A stretch of DNA of 64,000 bases from Desulfovibrio gilichinskyi. Lineage in GTDB: Bacteria; Desulfobacterota; Desulfovibrionia; Desulfovibrionales; Desulfovibrionaceae. Under the pieces are notes generated by a model, which was given only the letters and a program-made list of their open reading frames with translations, ran no database searches and was not told where the DNA came from. Below, in pieces: positions 54,287-62,239 of the stretch. The stretch covers positions 434,001 through 498,000 of the forward strand of contig NZ_FWZU01000003.1 of assembly GCF_900177375.1 (NCBI RefSeq), read 5' to 3'. The position numbers were made by a program, and so were the translations under genes. Every line of letters begins with the position of its first letter. The stretch's first letter is position 1.

Positions 54287-55189
54287 TTATCTGTTTTTTC
54301 CAAGTTCAATAAGTTTTTCAATCAGCATGTTGAATGAGTAACCCGCCGTTTTAGCAGCTCTCGGAACGAGACTTGTCGGAGTCATACCCGGAAGGGTGTT
54401 CACTTCCAAAATATAAGGAACGGTTTCTGAAATTATAAAGTCCGCTCTGCTGTATCCGGAAAGGCCCAGAAGCTTATGTGCTTTCAGTGTGATTTCCTGA
54501 ATTTGCTTTGTGAGTTTTTCTTCAATCGGTGCAGGGCAGATTTCTTCCGCTCCGTCGATGGCATATTTGCTGTTGTAGTCAAAGAACTGTGCTTTTTCAG
54601 GAGGAGTAATCAGAATAAGCGGTAGAGGTTCGTCACCTAGAATTCCGCATGTTACTTCAATTCCTCTAGTGTATTCTTCCACCAAAGCGCTGTCGCCCAT
54701 GCTGAAGACTTTTTCAATTCCGTACTGCATTTCCTGTTCAGTTTTCGCAAAGGTCATACCAAGGCTTGATCCGCCTGAATTCGGTTTAATGAAAACCGGT
54801 GGTTTCAGATTTTGGATTCCTTTGCATCCGTCTATAGAGCAGATCAGTTCCCATTTTGGAGTTAGAATAGAGTTATGATCAAAAATTGTTTTGGTGGCAG
54901 CTTTGTTCAGCGATAAAAAAGAACTTTCCGGTCCAGACCCCTGATACGGGCAGGATGTGCGGTTCAGTATTGCCTGAATAAGTCCGTCTTCTCCCGGAGA
55001 ACCGTGAAGATTAATAAACGCAAAGTCAGCCTGACTCGCGCGGCTCATCAGATTACCGAAGTCTTGCGCAGGGTCCAGCATGTCAACTTCGTGCCCTAGT
55101 TCAAGCAGAGCCGAATGAATGCCTTTTGCTCCGCTGAGGGATACTTCCCGTTCGTCAGACCAGCCGCCCGCTATCAAAAGAACACGCAT
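54287..55189 (-). CDS. ddl: D-alanine--D-alanine ligase
   Basis: 300 aa, ATP-grasp. Motifs are LHGSPGEDGLIQ, FIKPNSGGSSLGM and LEVNTLPGMTPTSL. Makes D-Ala-D-Ala for peptidoglycan. The start overlaps the HD gene by 35 nt, so translation is coupled. Confidence 0.93.
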   Translation of the reverse strand: MRVLLIAGGWSDEREVSLSGAKGIHSALLELGHEVDMLDPAQDFGNLMSRASQADFAFINLHGSPGEDGLIQAILNRTSCPYQGSGPESSFLSLNKAATKTIFDHNSILTPKWELICSIDGCKGIQNLKPPVFIKPNSGGSSLGMTFAKTEQEMQYGIEKVFSMGDSALVEEYTRGIEVTCGILGDEPLPLILITPPEKAQFFDYNSKYAIDGAEEICPAPIEEKLTKQIQEITLKAHKLLGLSGYSRADFIISETVPYILEVNTLPGMTPTSLVPRAAKTAGYSFNMLIEKLIELGKNR

Positions 55190-55814
55190 TTAGATCAACT
55201 CCAAGTAGGTTTTCAAGCCGTTGTTCAAGAACTAAGGCCTGTTCATAAGTTTGGTGAATTCTTTGTTTTATTTTTTCTGTTTTACCATATCTGACAGCCA
55301 GATCACTAAATCTTTTTTCAAGAGAAGTCAGAGTATCGTGCATAACACGCTTGTCACTGTAGCTTATGACAAGCGGGAGGAAATATTTTTCAGCATCCGG
55401 TTCAAACGGCCAGAATACGTGGTGCAATACGCCCATAGCAATAACCGGATTACCGGTAAGTCGCAGGGTCCACGCAGCACCGAGCTGGCTGTGATTGCCA
55501 CCGTGCTGGATTGAGTATGTTTTAGCAATATCATGCATCAGTGCAGATGCCTGAATGGTTGGAACATGTACCGGGATTTCTGCCTGCTGCGCTATCAAAG
55601 CAATGGATACAGCTACTTTTGCGACCTGTGTGCTGTGCGCTTTGATGTTATCAAACATTTTAAAATCTTCCCAATGTTGCAAACATTCTGAAGCTGTCGG
55701 AACATACCATGAAGGGTCGGACTTTACCGGCAATGGCGGCATTAAACATGATTCCATTGGCGGATACCCGGGGGATGTTTTCTTTGTTGATTTTATCTTA
55801 CTGATATTATTCAT
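55155..55814 (-). CDS. HD-domain phosphohydrolase
   Basis: 219 aa. The HD motif is in ALMHDIAKTY, with the first histidine in NIKAHSTQVAKVA and further ones in GGNHSQLGA and LHHVFWPF. Metal-dependent phosphohydrolase fold; substrate unknown (nucleotides or a lipid phosphate are possible). First gene of the envelope run; its end overlaps ddl. Confidence 0.82.
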   Translation of the reverse strand: MNNISKIKSTKKTSPGYPPMESCLMPPLPVKSDPSWYVPTASECLQHWEDFKMFDNIKAHSTQVAKVAVSIALIAQQAEIPVHVPTIQASALMHDIAKTYSIQHGGNHSQLGAAWTLRLTGNPVIAMGVLHHVFWPFEPDAEKYFLPLVISYSDKRVMHDTLTSLEKRFSDLAVRYGKTEKIKQRIHQTYEQALVLEQRLENLLGVDLNACSFDSGRLV

Positions 55815-55872
55815 AGAATTTGTGTATGACCTTTTAAAGGCTGAAACTTCCCTCCATTACCATTTTGCATTG

Positions 55873-55915
55873 AAAAAGGCAAAGCCCCGATTTGCAGTAA
55901 ATCGAGGCTTTGCCT
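55873..55915 (-). terminator. Strong minus-strand terminator
   Basis: AGGCAAAGCCCCGATTT (55877-55893) pairs with AAATCGAGGCTTTGCCT (55899-55915) with one mismatch, followed on the minus strand by five Ts. It probably ends the 95-aa gene. A smaller hairpin (ATACGG/CCGTAT, 55932-55952) precedes it. Confidence 0.75.
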
Positions 55916-56036
55916 GAAAATAACCTATAATACGGCATGAAAGACCGTATTTATGTGGAAAATTTTATTCAAGCGGCTAAATATTTTTTGTCAGCTTGTT
56001 TTTAGGATTATTTTTCTGTTCGAGACGCTTTGTCTG

Positions 56037-56324
56037 CTAAATGTCATTTTGAAGAAGAGGATCAGAAAGAAGTTTCATCACTCTTGCAAGGTCAAAATCA
56101 TGGGCATCATTTATTTCTGTGCCATGTGCGCTTGCTTCAACAGTCTGTTCAAGCAGCTGCTCCGGATTGACATCCTGAGCTTTAATACCGGATCTTATGT
56201 TCGAAGAAATGGTATCAATCTTTTGTTCACGTGTTTGGATTTGAGCAGAATTATTGTTCTTTGAAGTGATATTTTCATTTCTAATCGGCGCTTTTAAGGA
56301 CTCTGTTCCAAAACTGATTTCCAT
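56037..56324 (-). CDS. Small hypothetical protein
   Basis: 95 aa, polar and acidic, with no membrane part or known motif. GGAGGG lies upstream of the ATG, which supports a real gene. The middle region is rich in Asn, Gln, Ser and looks disordered; the end (FDLARVMKLLSDPLLQNDI) forms an amphipathic helix. No family recognised. Monocistronic. Confidence 0.65.
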   Translation of the reverse strand: MEISFGTESLKAPIRNENITSKNNNSAQIQTREQKIDTISSNIRSGIKAQDVNPEQLLEQTVEASAHGTEINDAHDFDLARVMKLLSDPLLQNDI

Positions 56325-56654
56325 TTTTTTACCCTCCTGATTATACTCTCACTTTAAGCAAAATTTGATCCCGTTGTTATATGTTATGTTATTACAGTAT
56401 GTTGTGTTTGAGAAGTGTGTTTAAGAGGGGGGATATTTTTCCTACTTGAGCAAATTTAGTAGGAAAAAAGGAGTTAATTTTGATAGAAAGATGAACTGTT
56501 ATGAAATTTCTCTTGAATTTTTTTTTCCTAGGTTTTATTTGGTAGACAGGTACTTGATGCAGGGGCTGCAAATTTTTTAATTTGAAGAAGTGCATTATAT
56601 CCTGAAAGTTTAAGCAATTATCTGCTTTCACTATTTAATTTTATGGAGGTATAC
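56325..56654. other. 330-bp AT-rich region upstream of dsrC
   Basis: It holds the divergent regions of the 95-aa gene and dsrC. dsrC should have a strong promoter, but I see only weak candidates (TTGATG, 17 nt, TTAATT near 56550-56578). Minus-strand open frame at 56392-56631 is compositionally AT-rich and not convincing. Confidence 0.4.
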
Positions 56655-56972
56655 ATGGCAAACGTTGAATTCGAAGGTAAAAGTTTTGAAGTCGATGAAG
56701 ATGGTTTTCTGCTTAAGTTTGAAGAGTGGGCTCCTGAATGGGTAGACTACTGTAAAGCTGGCGAAGGCATTAAAGAATTGAATGAAGAACATCAGAAGGT
56801 TCTTGATTTCTTGCAGGACTACTACAAGAAAAACGGAATTGCTCCTATGGTTCGCATTCTTTCAAAAGTTACTGGTTATAAACTTAAACACATTTATGAA
56901 TTGTTTCCTTCCGGTCCTGGTAAGGGAGCTTGTAAAATGGCTGGCCTTCCAAAGCCGACTGGTTGCGTTTAG
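56655..56972 (+). CDS. dsrC: Dissimilatory sulfite reductase sulfur carrier DsrC
   Basis: 105 aa from ATG 56655; ATGGAGG at 56643-56649 provides the ribosome site rather than the start. The C-terminal arm GACKMAGLPKPTGCV has the two conserved cysteines spaced by ten residues, the form that carries sulfite-derived sulfur as a trisulfide between DsrAB and the membrane complex. This is the clearest sulfate-reducer marker in the window. It is free-standing, away from dsrAB, as in most sulfate reducers, and has two hairpins in its 3' region. Confidence 0.95.
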   Translation: MANVEFEGKSFEVDEDGFLLKFEEWAPEWVDYCKAGEGIKELNEEHQKVLDFLQDYYKKNGIAPMVRILSKVTGYKLKHIYELFPSGPGKGACKMAGLPKPTGCV

Positions 56973-56999
56973 TACAACAGTAAATTTGGTTTGTGAGTT

Positions 57000-57026
57000 G
57001 CGAAACAATCATGTTGGTTGTTTCGC
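57000..57026 (+). promoter_or_regulatory. Hairpin in the dsrC 3' region
   Basis: GCGAAACAA (57000-57008) pairs with TTGTTTCGC (57018-57026). No T-run, so it may stabilise the abundant message. Confidence 0.5.
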
Positions 57027-57042
57027 GTTGTTCCAAAGTCAG

Positions 57043-57077
57043 AAAACCCCTCGGGCACTGGGTCCGAGGGGTTTTTT
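57043..57077 (+). terminator. Terminator of dsrC
   Basis: AAAACCCCTCGG (57043-57054) pairs with CCGAGGGGTTTT (57064-57075), followed by Ts. It may also work on the opposite strand for lpxB. Confidence 0.88.
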
Positions 57078-57098
57078 ATTTAGGGATGGAATAATTTT

Positions 57099-58226
57099 TT
57101 ACAGAGAATTCAAATCATCTTGAATTATTTGAGCAACTCTGTCCGCAACACCCGGTTCCCCTATCATTTTACGTAAATCGCTTAAATTGCACCTGACTGT
57201 CTCCGCTGAAGCAGGGTTTTTAATCCACTCATGTAAATATGGATAAAAAAACTTGGCAGATGCTTTTTCAAGAATACATTCAGGAAGGAGAGATTTGTCA
57301 GGAATCAGGTTCGCAAGACTGATATATTTTACTGATATAATTTTGCGTGCAATGAATGCAGAAAGCGCAGATATTTTGTATGCAACAAGTGTCGGCGTGC
57401 CTATGAGAGCGCATTCGAGTGTTGCCGTTCCTGATGCTGCCATAATGACGTTTGAGCTGCGCATCAAGCGGTACCGGTTATCCGGTTGATTGATAGTAAC
57501 CGGAATATTTGAATGCCAGTAGCTGCGCAGTTTTTCTTCGGTTATTCCAGGGGCTCTGGCAATTGAGAATTTAAGTTCAGGAAAATCTGCAAGCAGCATC
57601 TCTGCTGTCTTAGCAAATTCCGGTAAGAGCGAAGATATTTCTTTGCTTCTGCTGCCCGGAAGAATCCCCACGAGATTCGGATCAGGAGTTATGGCATCGA
57701 GTTCTGCAAGCGGCAGGAGGTCGAGCAGCGGGTGGCCTACATACTGAGCGTCGACTCCGCGGTCTTTAAAAAACTGCTGTTCGAAGGGTAGAATACATAA
57801 TATTTTACGAACATACTTTTGCAGGAATTTAGCTCTGCCCTGACGCCATGCCCAAATTTGCGGAGTGATATAATAATATACCGGAATGCCTAGCTTGTGT
57901 GCGATTTTAGCTATTCTGAAATTAAAATCAGGGCAGTCAATCAACACGACTGCTTTTGGCCGTTCCGCTTTTAAGATATCACCGATTTGTCCGAATAATT
58001 TTAGCAGGCGCGGCAGTTTGGGAAAAACTTCCGTAAAACCTACAAGGGAAATCAGCTGCATAGGGTAGCGGATATCACAACCCGCTTTTTCCATAGCAGA
58101 CCCCCCCATGCCTAAAATTTTAAGCTCAGGGTCTGCATTCATCAGTTTTGAAGCAAGCAGTGCGCCGTGCATGTCTCCGGAAGCTTCCCCTGCGTTAATC
58201 CAAATGCTGTTGTTAATTTTATCCAT
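57099..58226 (-). CDS. lpxB: Lipid-A-disaccharide synthase
   Basis: 375 aa, GT19. The N-terminal INAGEASGDMHGALLASKL and the C-terminal part with LVAYKISALSAFIARKII are typical. Joins UDP-diacylglucosamine and lipid X at the inner membrane. Transcribed alone, opposite to dsrC. Confidence 0.94.
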   Translation of the reverse strand: MDKINNSIWINAGEASGDMHGALLASKLMNADPELKILGMGGSAMEKAGCDIRYPMQLISLVGFTEVFPKLPRLLKLFGQIGDILKAERPKAVVLIDCPDFNFRIAKIAHKLGIPVYYYITPQIWAWRQGRAKFLQKYVRKILCILPFEQQFFKDRGVDAQYVGHPLLDLLPLAELDAITPDPNLVGILPGSRSKEISSLLPEFAKTAEMLLADFPELKFSIARAPGITEEKLRSYWHSNIPVTINQPDNRYRLMRSSNVIMAASGTATLECALIGTPTLVAYKISALSAFIARKIISVKYISLANLIPDKSLLPECILEKASAKFFYPYLHEWIKNPASAETVRCNLSDLRKMIGEPGVADRVAQIIQDDLNSL

Positions 58227-58430
58227 GTGTCTGTTTATTTAATAAGTTATAAAAGATGATAGTACGTTCGGTGCTGAAAAAACGCAACGGGTGCTACGCG
58301 CCGGATGTTACAGGTGTTTTGTACCTTTATTTATTAGAGTTTGCTGCTGAATTACTTGCAATTATGAATTAAATAGTGTTAATGCATTACAGCTAACAAG
58401 GGGTTTATTAACTTTTTTAAGGAGTGAGAA

Positions 58431-58691
58431 ATGGCTCAGAAGAATGTAAAAATGATGATGGGCGTATTGTCCGGAGTCTTTGTCCATACTGGCAATCTTA
58501 CCAAAGAAGAAGCCATGAAAATGGCAGACATGAATGAAGATGAATTTAAAACTGTTTATGAAAAAGCAGCACATGTTGTTAAAAAGCTCGAAAGCTATGA
58601 TACAGCTGCTGAGAAATATGACAAATTTTCTGAACACCTTTGGGAAGAACTTCAGGAATATGTTAGAAAGTTCGGTCCCTTCGGAGTTTAA
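58431..58691 (+). CDS. Small helical hypothetical protein
   Basis: 86 aa. A clear AAGGAG lies before the ATG. Two helical parts: a short hydrophobic start (MMMGVLSGVFVHTG) and an EEAMKMADMNEDEFKTVYEK region, similar in feel to small DNA-binding helix-turn-helix proteins but without a recognised family. Ends with a weak terminator. Likely a real gene because of the ribosome site and codon quality. Confidence 0.65.
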   Translation: MAQKNVKMMMGVLSGVFVHTGNLTKEEAMKMADMNEDEFKTVYEKAAHVVKKLESYDTAAEKYDKFSEHLWEELQEYVRKFGPFGV

Positions 58692-58710
58692 TATCTTTCT
58701 CAGATTTGAA

Positions 58711-58739
58711 AAGAGGAAGTCTGTGAAGGCTTCCCCTTT
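58711..58739. terminator. Weak terminator between convergent genes
   Basis: AAGAGGAAG pairs with CTTCCCCTT with one mismatch; only three Ts follow. Confidence 0.45.
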
Positions 58740-58757
58740 CATAAATTTTTGCTGCAT

Positions 58758-59558
58758 TTACCCCTGCAAATACCATATCCAGAAAGTATCTGAGTAAAGG
58801 ATGCTGAGCATCGCCCCCAGAGCGAGAAAAGGTCCGAAAGGAATCATACTCCCGTATTCTCTTTTTTTATCCACCATCATCATGATCGCACTTGCGAGCA
58901 GTCCTGAAAAAGCTGCGACAGTAATAACAAGCGGAATATTTTGCGGTCCGGCCAATGCTCCGATCATGAACATAATTTTCACGTCACCAAGCCCTAGTCC
59001 TTCGATTCCCCTGAGTCCGCGATAAAGAAGCCGCAGCGACCAGAACAGTCCTCCGCCAAGCCCCGCGCCGATTAATGCGCCTTCCCAACCGATATTGGTA
59101 AGCATAGCCGCGCATGGAATAGCTGCGATTGAACCGGGAATTGTTATGATGTCAGGTAAAATAAATGTTTTAAGGTCAATAAAAGACGCTACAATCAAAA
59201 GTCCGCCGAAAAACATATACATAAGCCATAACGGCGATGGTCCATACATAATCATAAGCAGCACTGCCCACAGTACGGAAACGGATTCTATCAGCGGGTA
59301 CATAAGGCTGATCGGTTTATGGCAGGATGCGCATTTCCCTTTCAGAAAAAAATAACTCAGCAGCGGAATATTCTCATACCACGCGATCATATGTCCGCAT
59401 TCAGGGCACATGGAACGCGGCGGATTTGTTAGTGTCTGTCCTGCTATGTAGCGATATACTGCGCAGGCATAAAAACTGCCGAGAACTGCTCCGATGAGAG
59501 CTGCGGAAGCAATGGCTGCCGGGGATATATTTATAAAATTTATTGTGGCTGATGTCAT
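58758..59558 (-). CDS. pilD: Type IV prepilin peptidase (A24 family)
   Basis: 266 aa with 7-8 membrane segments. The cytoplasmic loop has two zinc cysteine pairs (CPECG and CASCH, near residues 50 and 75). The catalytic aspartates are in FIDLKTFILPD and GLGDVK. It cleaves and N-methylates prepilins and pseudopilins. No pilin gene is nearby. Monocistronic. Confidence 0.92.
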   Translation of the reverse strand: MTSATINFINISPAAIASAALIGAVLGSFYACAVYRYIAGQTLTNPPRSMCPECGHMIAWYENIPLLSYFFLKGKCASCHKPISLMYPLIESVSVLWAVLLMIMYGPSPLWLMYMFFGGLLIVASFIDLKTFILPDIITIPGSIAAIPCAAMLTNIGWEGALIGAGLGGGLFWSLRLLYRGLRGIEGLGLGDVKIMFMIGALAGPQNIPLVITVAAFSGLLASAIMMMVDKKREYGSMIPFGPFLALGAMLSILYSDTFWIWYLQG

Positions 59559-59677
59559 ATTGATTTGGTTTTACACATAGATTTATAGTTTTCCTGCAAA
59601 AAAAATTAGTTTAACAAAGTCATGCAAATGTGATTACGACAGTTATCAGGATAGAACAAGTTTTCAAGGAGACTCCA

Positions 59678-60967
59678 ATGAGCGGCAAATATAGATTTAT
59701 TCCAGATCTTGAACCTGAAGAAATAGCACAGAAACAACTTGATGGTCTTAAGTGGACGGTTTCTCATACCGCGGAAAATAGTCCTTTCTATGCTCTCAGG
59801 TACAAAGAAAAATCTATTGAACCCGGAGATATCAGATCGTTGGATGATATCAGAAAACTTCCTTTTACCACTGCAGATGATTTGAAAGACGGTTATCCGT
59901 TACCTCTTTTATCTGTTCCTGAAGAACAGGTTGTCAGAATTCATGGCTCAAGCGGAACAACCGGTAAACGTAAAATCTTATCATATACCAAAAAAGATCT
60001 TGAAACTTGGAAAAATATGTTTGCCCGCTGTTATGAATTAACCGGCATGACAACGCTTGACCGGGTGCAGGTCTGTGTCGGTTACGGCCTTTGGACTGCG
60101 GGGGCAGGGTTCCAGCTAGGTTCGGAGCATTTCGGCGCAATGACTTTGCCTGTAGGGCCGGGGATGCTGGAGATTCAACTTCAAATTCTGGTTGATCTTG
60201 AGGCTACCTGCCTTTGCTCGACCGCCTCCATGGCTCTGCTGCTCGGTGAAGAAGCTCATAAAGCAGGTCTGACAGATAAGCTTAAACTCAAACGGTGTAT
60301 TTTCGGAGGAGAGGCTCACTCTCCTAAAATGCGTAAACAGTTTGAAGAGGCTCTCGGACTTGAATCAAGTCATGACATTTCCGGTATGACTGAATTGTAC
60401 GGCCCCGGGGCCGGTATTGAATGTAAAGCCAGAGACGGCATTCATTACTGGGGCGATGAATATATTGCTGAAATTATCGATCCCGTCACTCTTGAACCTG
60501 TTGCGGACGGGGAGATCGGGGAACTGGTTGTTACTACCCTCAATAAAGAGGCTTCACCGCTCGTTCGTTACCGTACACGTGATTTGACACGGATTATTCC
60601 CGGAAAATGCTCATGCGGATGTTCTATGCCGCGTCATGATCATATCCTAGGTCGAAGCGATGATATGTTTATCTTCCGCGGAGTGAATGTTTATCCGGGC
60701 CAGATTGGGTCTGTACTGGAATTTTTCCCGGAAGCCAGCTCAGAGTATCAGATTTTTCTTGAAAGGCGTGAGGGGCTCGATCACATGGTGGTCAAGGTGG
60801 AGCGTAAACTCGGTGTCAGTGCTGATAATGATACAAATCTTGCTGAGGCCATTGCCGACAGAATTCGTAAATTTATTTTAGTCAGAGTAAAAGTTGAAAT
60901 TTTGAAACCTGGTTACCTGCCTAGAAGCTTCGCAAAAACAAAACGTGTTTTTGATGAAAGGTCGTAG
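59678..60967 (+). CDS. Phenylacetate-CoA ligase family protein (PaaK-like)
   Basis: 429 aa from ATG 59678 (AAGGAG 7-10 nt upstream); an earlier in-frame start at 59630 adds a segment with no site. The adenylation loop is HGSSGTTGKRKI; YGPGAGIECKARDG and RSDDMFIFRGVNVYPGQI are typical of PaaK. In sulfate reducers such genes often act on aryl or indole acetates; substrate unresolved. Has its own terminator. Confidence 0.88.
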   Translation: MSGKYRFIPDLEPEEIAQKQLDGLKWTVSHTAENSPFYALRYKEKSIEPGDIRSLDDIRKLPFTTADDLKDGYPLPLLSVPEEQVVRIHGSSGTTGKRKILSYTKKDLETWKNMFARCYELTGMTTLDRVQVCVGYGLWTAGAGFQLGSEHFGAMTLPVGPGMLEIQLQILVDLEATCLCSTASMALLLGEEAHKAGLTDKLKLKRCIFGGEAHSPKMRKQFEEALGLESSHDISGMTELYGPGAGIECKARDGIHYWGDEYIAEIIDPVTLEPVADGEIGELVVTTLNKEASPLVRYRTRDLTRIIPGKCSCGCSMPRHDHILGRSDDMFIFRGVNVYPGQIGSVLEFFPEASSEYQIFLERREGLDHMVVKVERKLGVSADNDTNLAEAIADRIRKFILVRVKVEILKPGYLPRSFAKTKRVFDERS

Positions 60968-61004
60968 TTAGTATAACGTATTTATATAATTAAAGTTGCT
61001 TACT

Positions 61005-61055
61005 AAAGCCGCTCTCGTTGCACTGTTAATACGGTCTAACGAGAGCGGCTTTTCT
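61005..61055 (+). terminator. Terminator of the PaaK-like gene
   Basis: AAAGCCGCTCTCGTT (61005-61019) pairs with AACGAGAGCGGCTTT (61038-61052), then TTCTT. Confidence 0.88.
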
Positions 61056-61257
61056 TATAGCAAAAAAAGTGGTGAATTTTCAGAGGTAAAAATTGTGAAA
61101 TGGATAAGAGAGGGCGTGTGCAAGCTTATAAATTTGCCTTTAGCTGAAAATGTGGTAAGTTTGCATATACAGATCGTGCACAATTTAGTCGCACAAGATT
61201 AATAACTGATGGCGAGCAGGAAAATGTTAATTAGTCCTGAGCCAAAGGAAAAATAAT

Positions 61258-62085
61258 ATGAGCAAAGTAACAACTCCCGATGGCACAAATGTTTTTTATA
61301 AAGATTGGGGACCGCGTAACGGGCAGACAATTTTGTTTGCACATGGCTGGCCGCTATCGGCCGATGCATGGGATGCACAGATGATCTTTTTCGGCCACAA
61401 GGGCTACCGCGTGATAGCACATGACCGCCGTGGCCACGGTCGTTCTGACCAACCTTGGGACGGCAATAACATAGACCAGTATGCCGACGATCTCGCATTT
61501 CTCATCGACTCACTGGATCTTAACAATTTGGTGCTGGTCGGTCACTCCGCAGGTGGTGGCGAAGTTGTTCACTATATCGGTCGGCATGGGAATGCTCGCG
61601 TCGCCAAGATTGTTCTGGTCGGTGCCGTTCCTCCGCTTATGCTGAAGACGGCTGCCAATCCGGAAGGTGTACCGATGGAGGTGTTTGATGATATCCGCGC
61701 CGGTACAGCCTCGAACCGTTCGCAATTTTACTATGACCTTACAGCTTCCTTTTACGGTTTTAACAGGGATGGCGTAACCGAAAACGCCGGTTTCCGCGAA
61801 AGCTTCCGTCTTCAGGGGCTCGCTGGTAGCGTTAAGGGACAGTATGACTGCATCCATGAGTTCTCCGAGGTTGATTATACTGATGACCTGAAGAAAATTG
61901 ACCGCCCGACACTCATCATTCATGGCGATGATGACCAGATTGTACCGTTGGCAGCCACGGGTGAGAAGACGGCAAAGCTCGTGAAAGATTCAGTCCTGAA
62001 AGTTTATAAGGGCGGTTCTCACGGTCTTGCCCAGACGGAATCCGCGAAGTTTAATGCCGATCTACTGACATTTATTCAGAGCTGA
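61258..62085 (+). CDS. Alpha/beta hydrolase (non-heme chloroperoxidase-like)
   Basis: 275 aa. The oxyanion-loop [11 protein letters not shown], the nucleophile elbow VGHSAGGG (Ser), the aspartate region HGDDDQIVP and the histidine GGSHGLAQ complete the triad. Closest by feel to the cofactor-free haloperoxidase or esterase group. Codons are richer in GC than in neighbours, which hints at transfer. Standing alone, ends in a strong bidirectional terminator. Confidence 0.88.
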   Translation: MSKVTTPDGTNVFYKDWGPRNGQTILFAHGWPLSADAWDAQMIFFGHKGYRVIAHDRRGHGRSDQPWDGNNIDQYADDLAFLIDSLDLNNLVLVGHSAGGGEVVHYIGRHGNARVAKIVLVGAVPPLMLKTAANPEGVPMEVFDDIRAGTASNRSQFYYDLTASFYGFNRDGVTENAGFRESFRLQGLAGSVKGQYDCIHEFSEVDYTDDLKKIDRPTLIIHGDDDQIVPLAATGEKTAKLVKDSVLKVYKGGSHGLAQTESAKFNADLLTFIQS

Positions 62086-62173
62086 CTTTCCTCATGAAAT
62101 ATTCGCATACAGCTCTATAACTCTTTCGCATTAGTTCGTGGCGGAATTATTTAGCTTTCGAATTCAAAAAGTT

Positions 62174-62213
62174 AAAGCCTCTCTTAGAAGATGATTCTAA
62201 GAGAGGCTTTTAT
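62174..62213. terminator. Bidirectional terminator between hydrolase and pnp
   Basis: AAAGCCTCTCTTAGAA (62174-62189) pairs with TTCTAAGAGAGGCTTT (62195-62210), with T-run after. Serves both convergent genes. Confidence 0.9.
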
Positions 62214-62239
62214 ATTTTAGTTTTTTGTAAGTCTAAGAC

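Noticed and set aside
56392-56631. 79-residue minus-strand open frame upstream of dsrC
   Set aside because: AT-driven composition rich in Lys, Phe and Asn, no ribosome site, and it spans the dsrC promoter region.
60996-61202. 68-residue plus-strand frame after the PaaK-like gene
   Set aside because: It covers the terminator hairpin and has no ribosome site.
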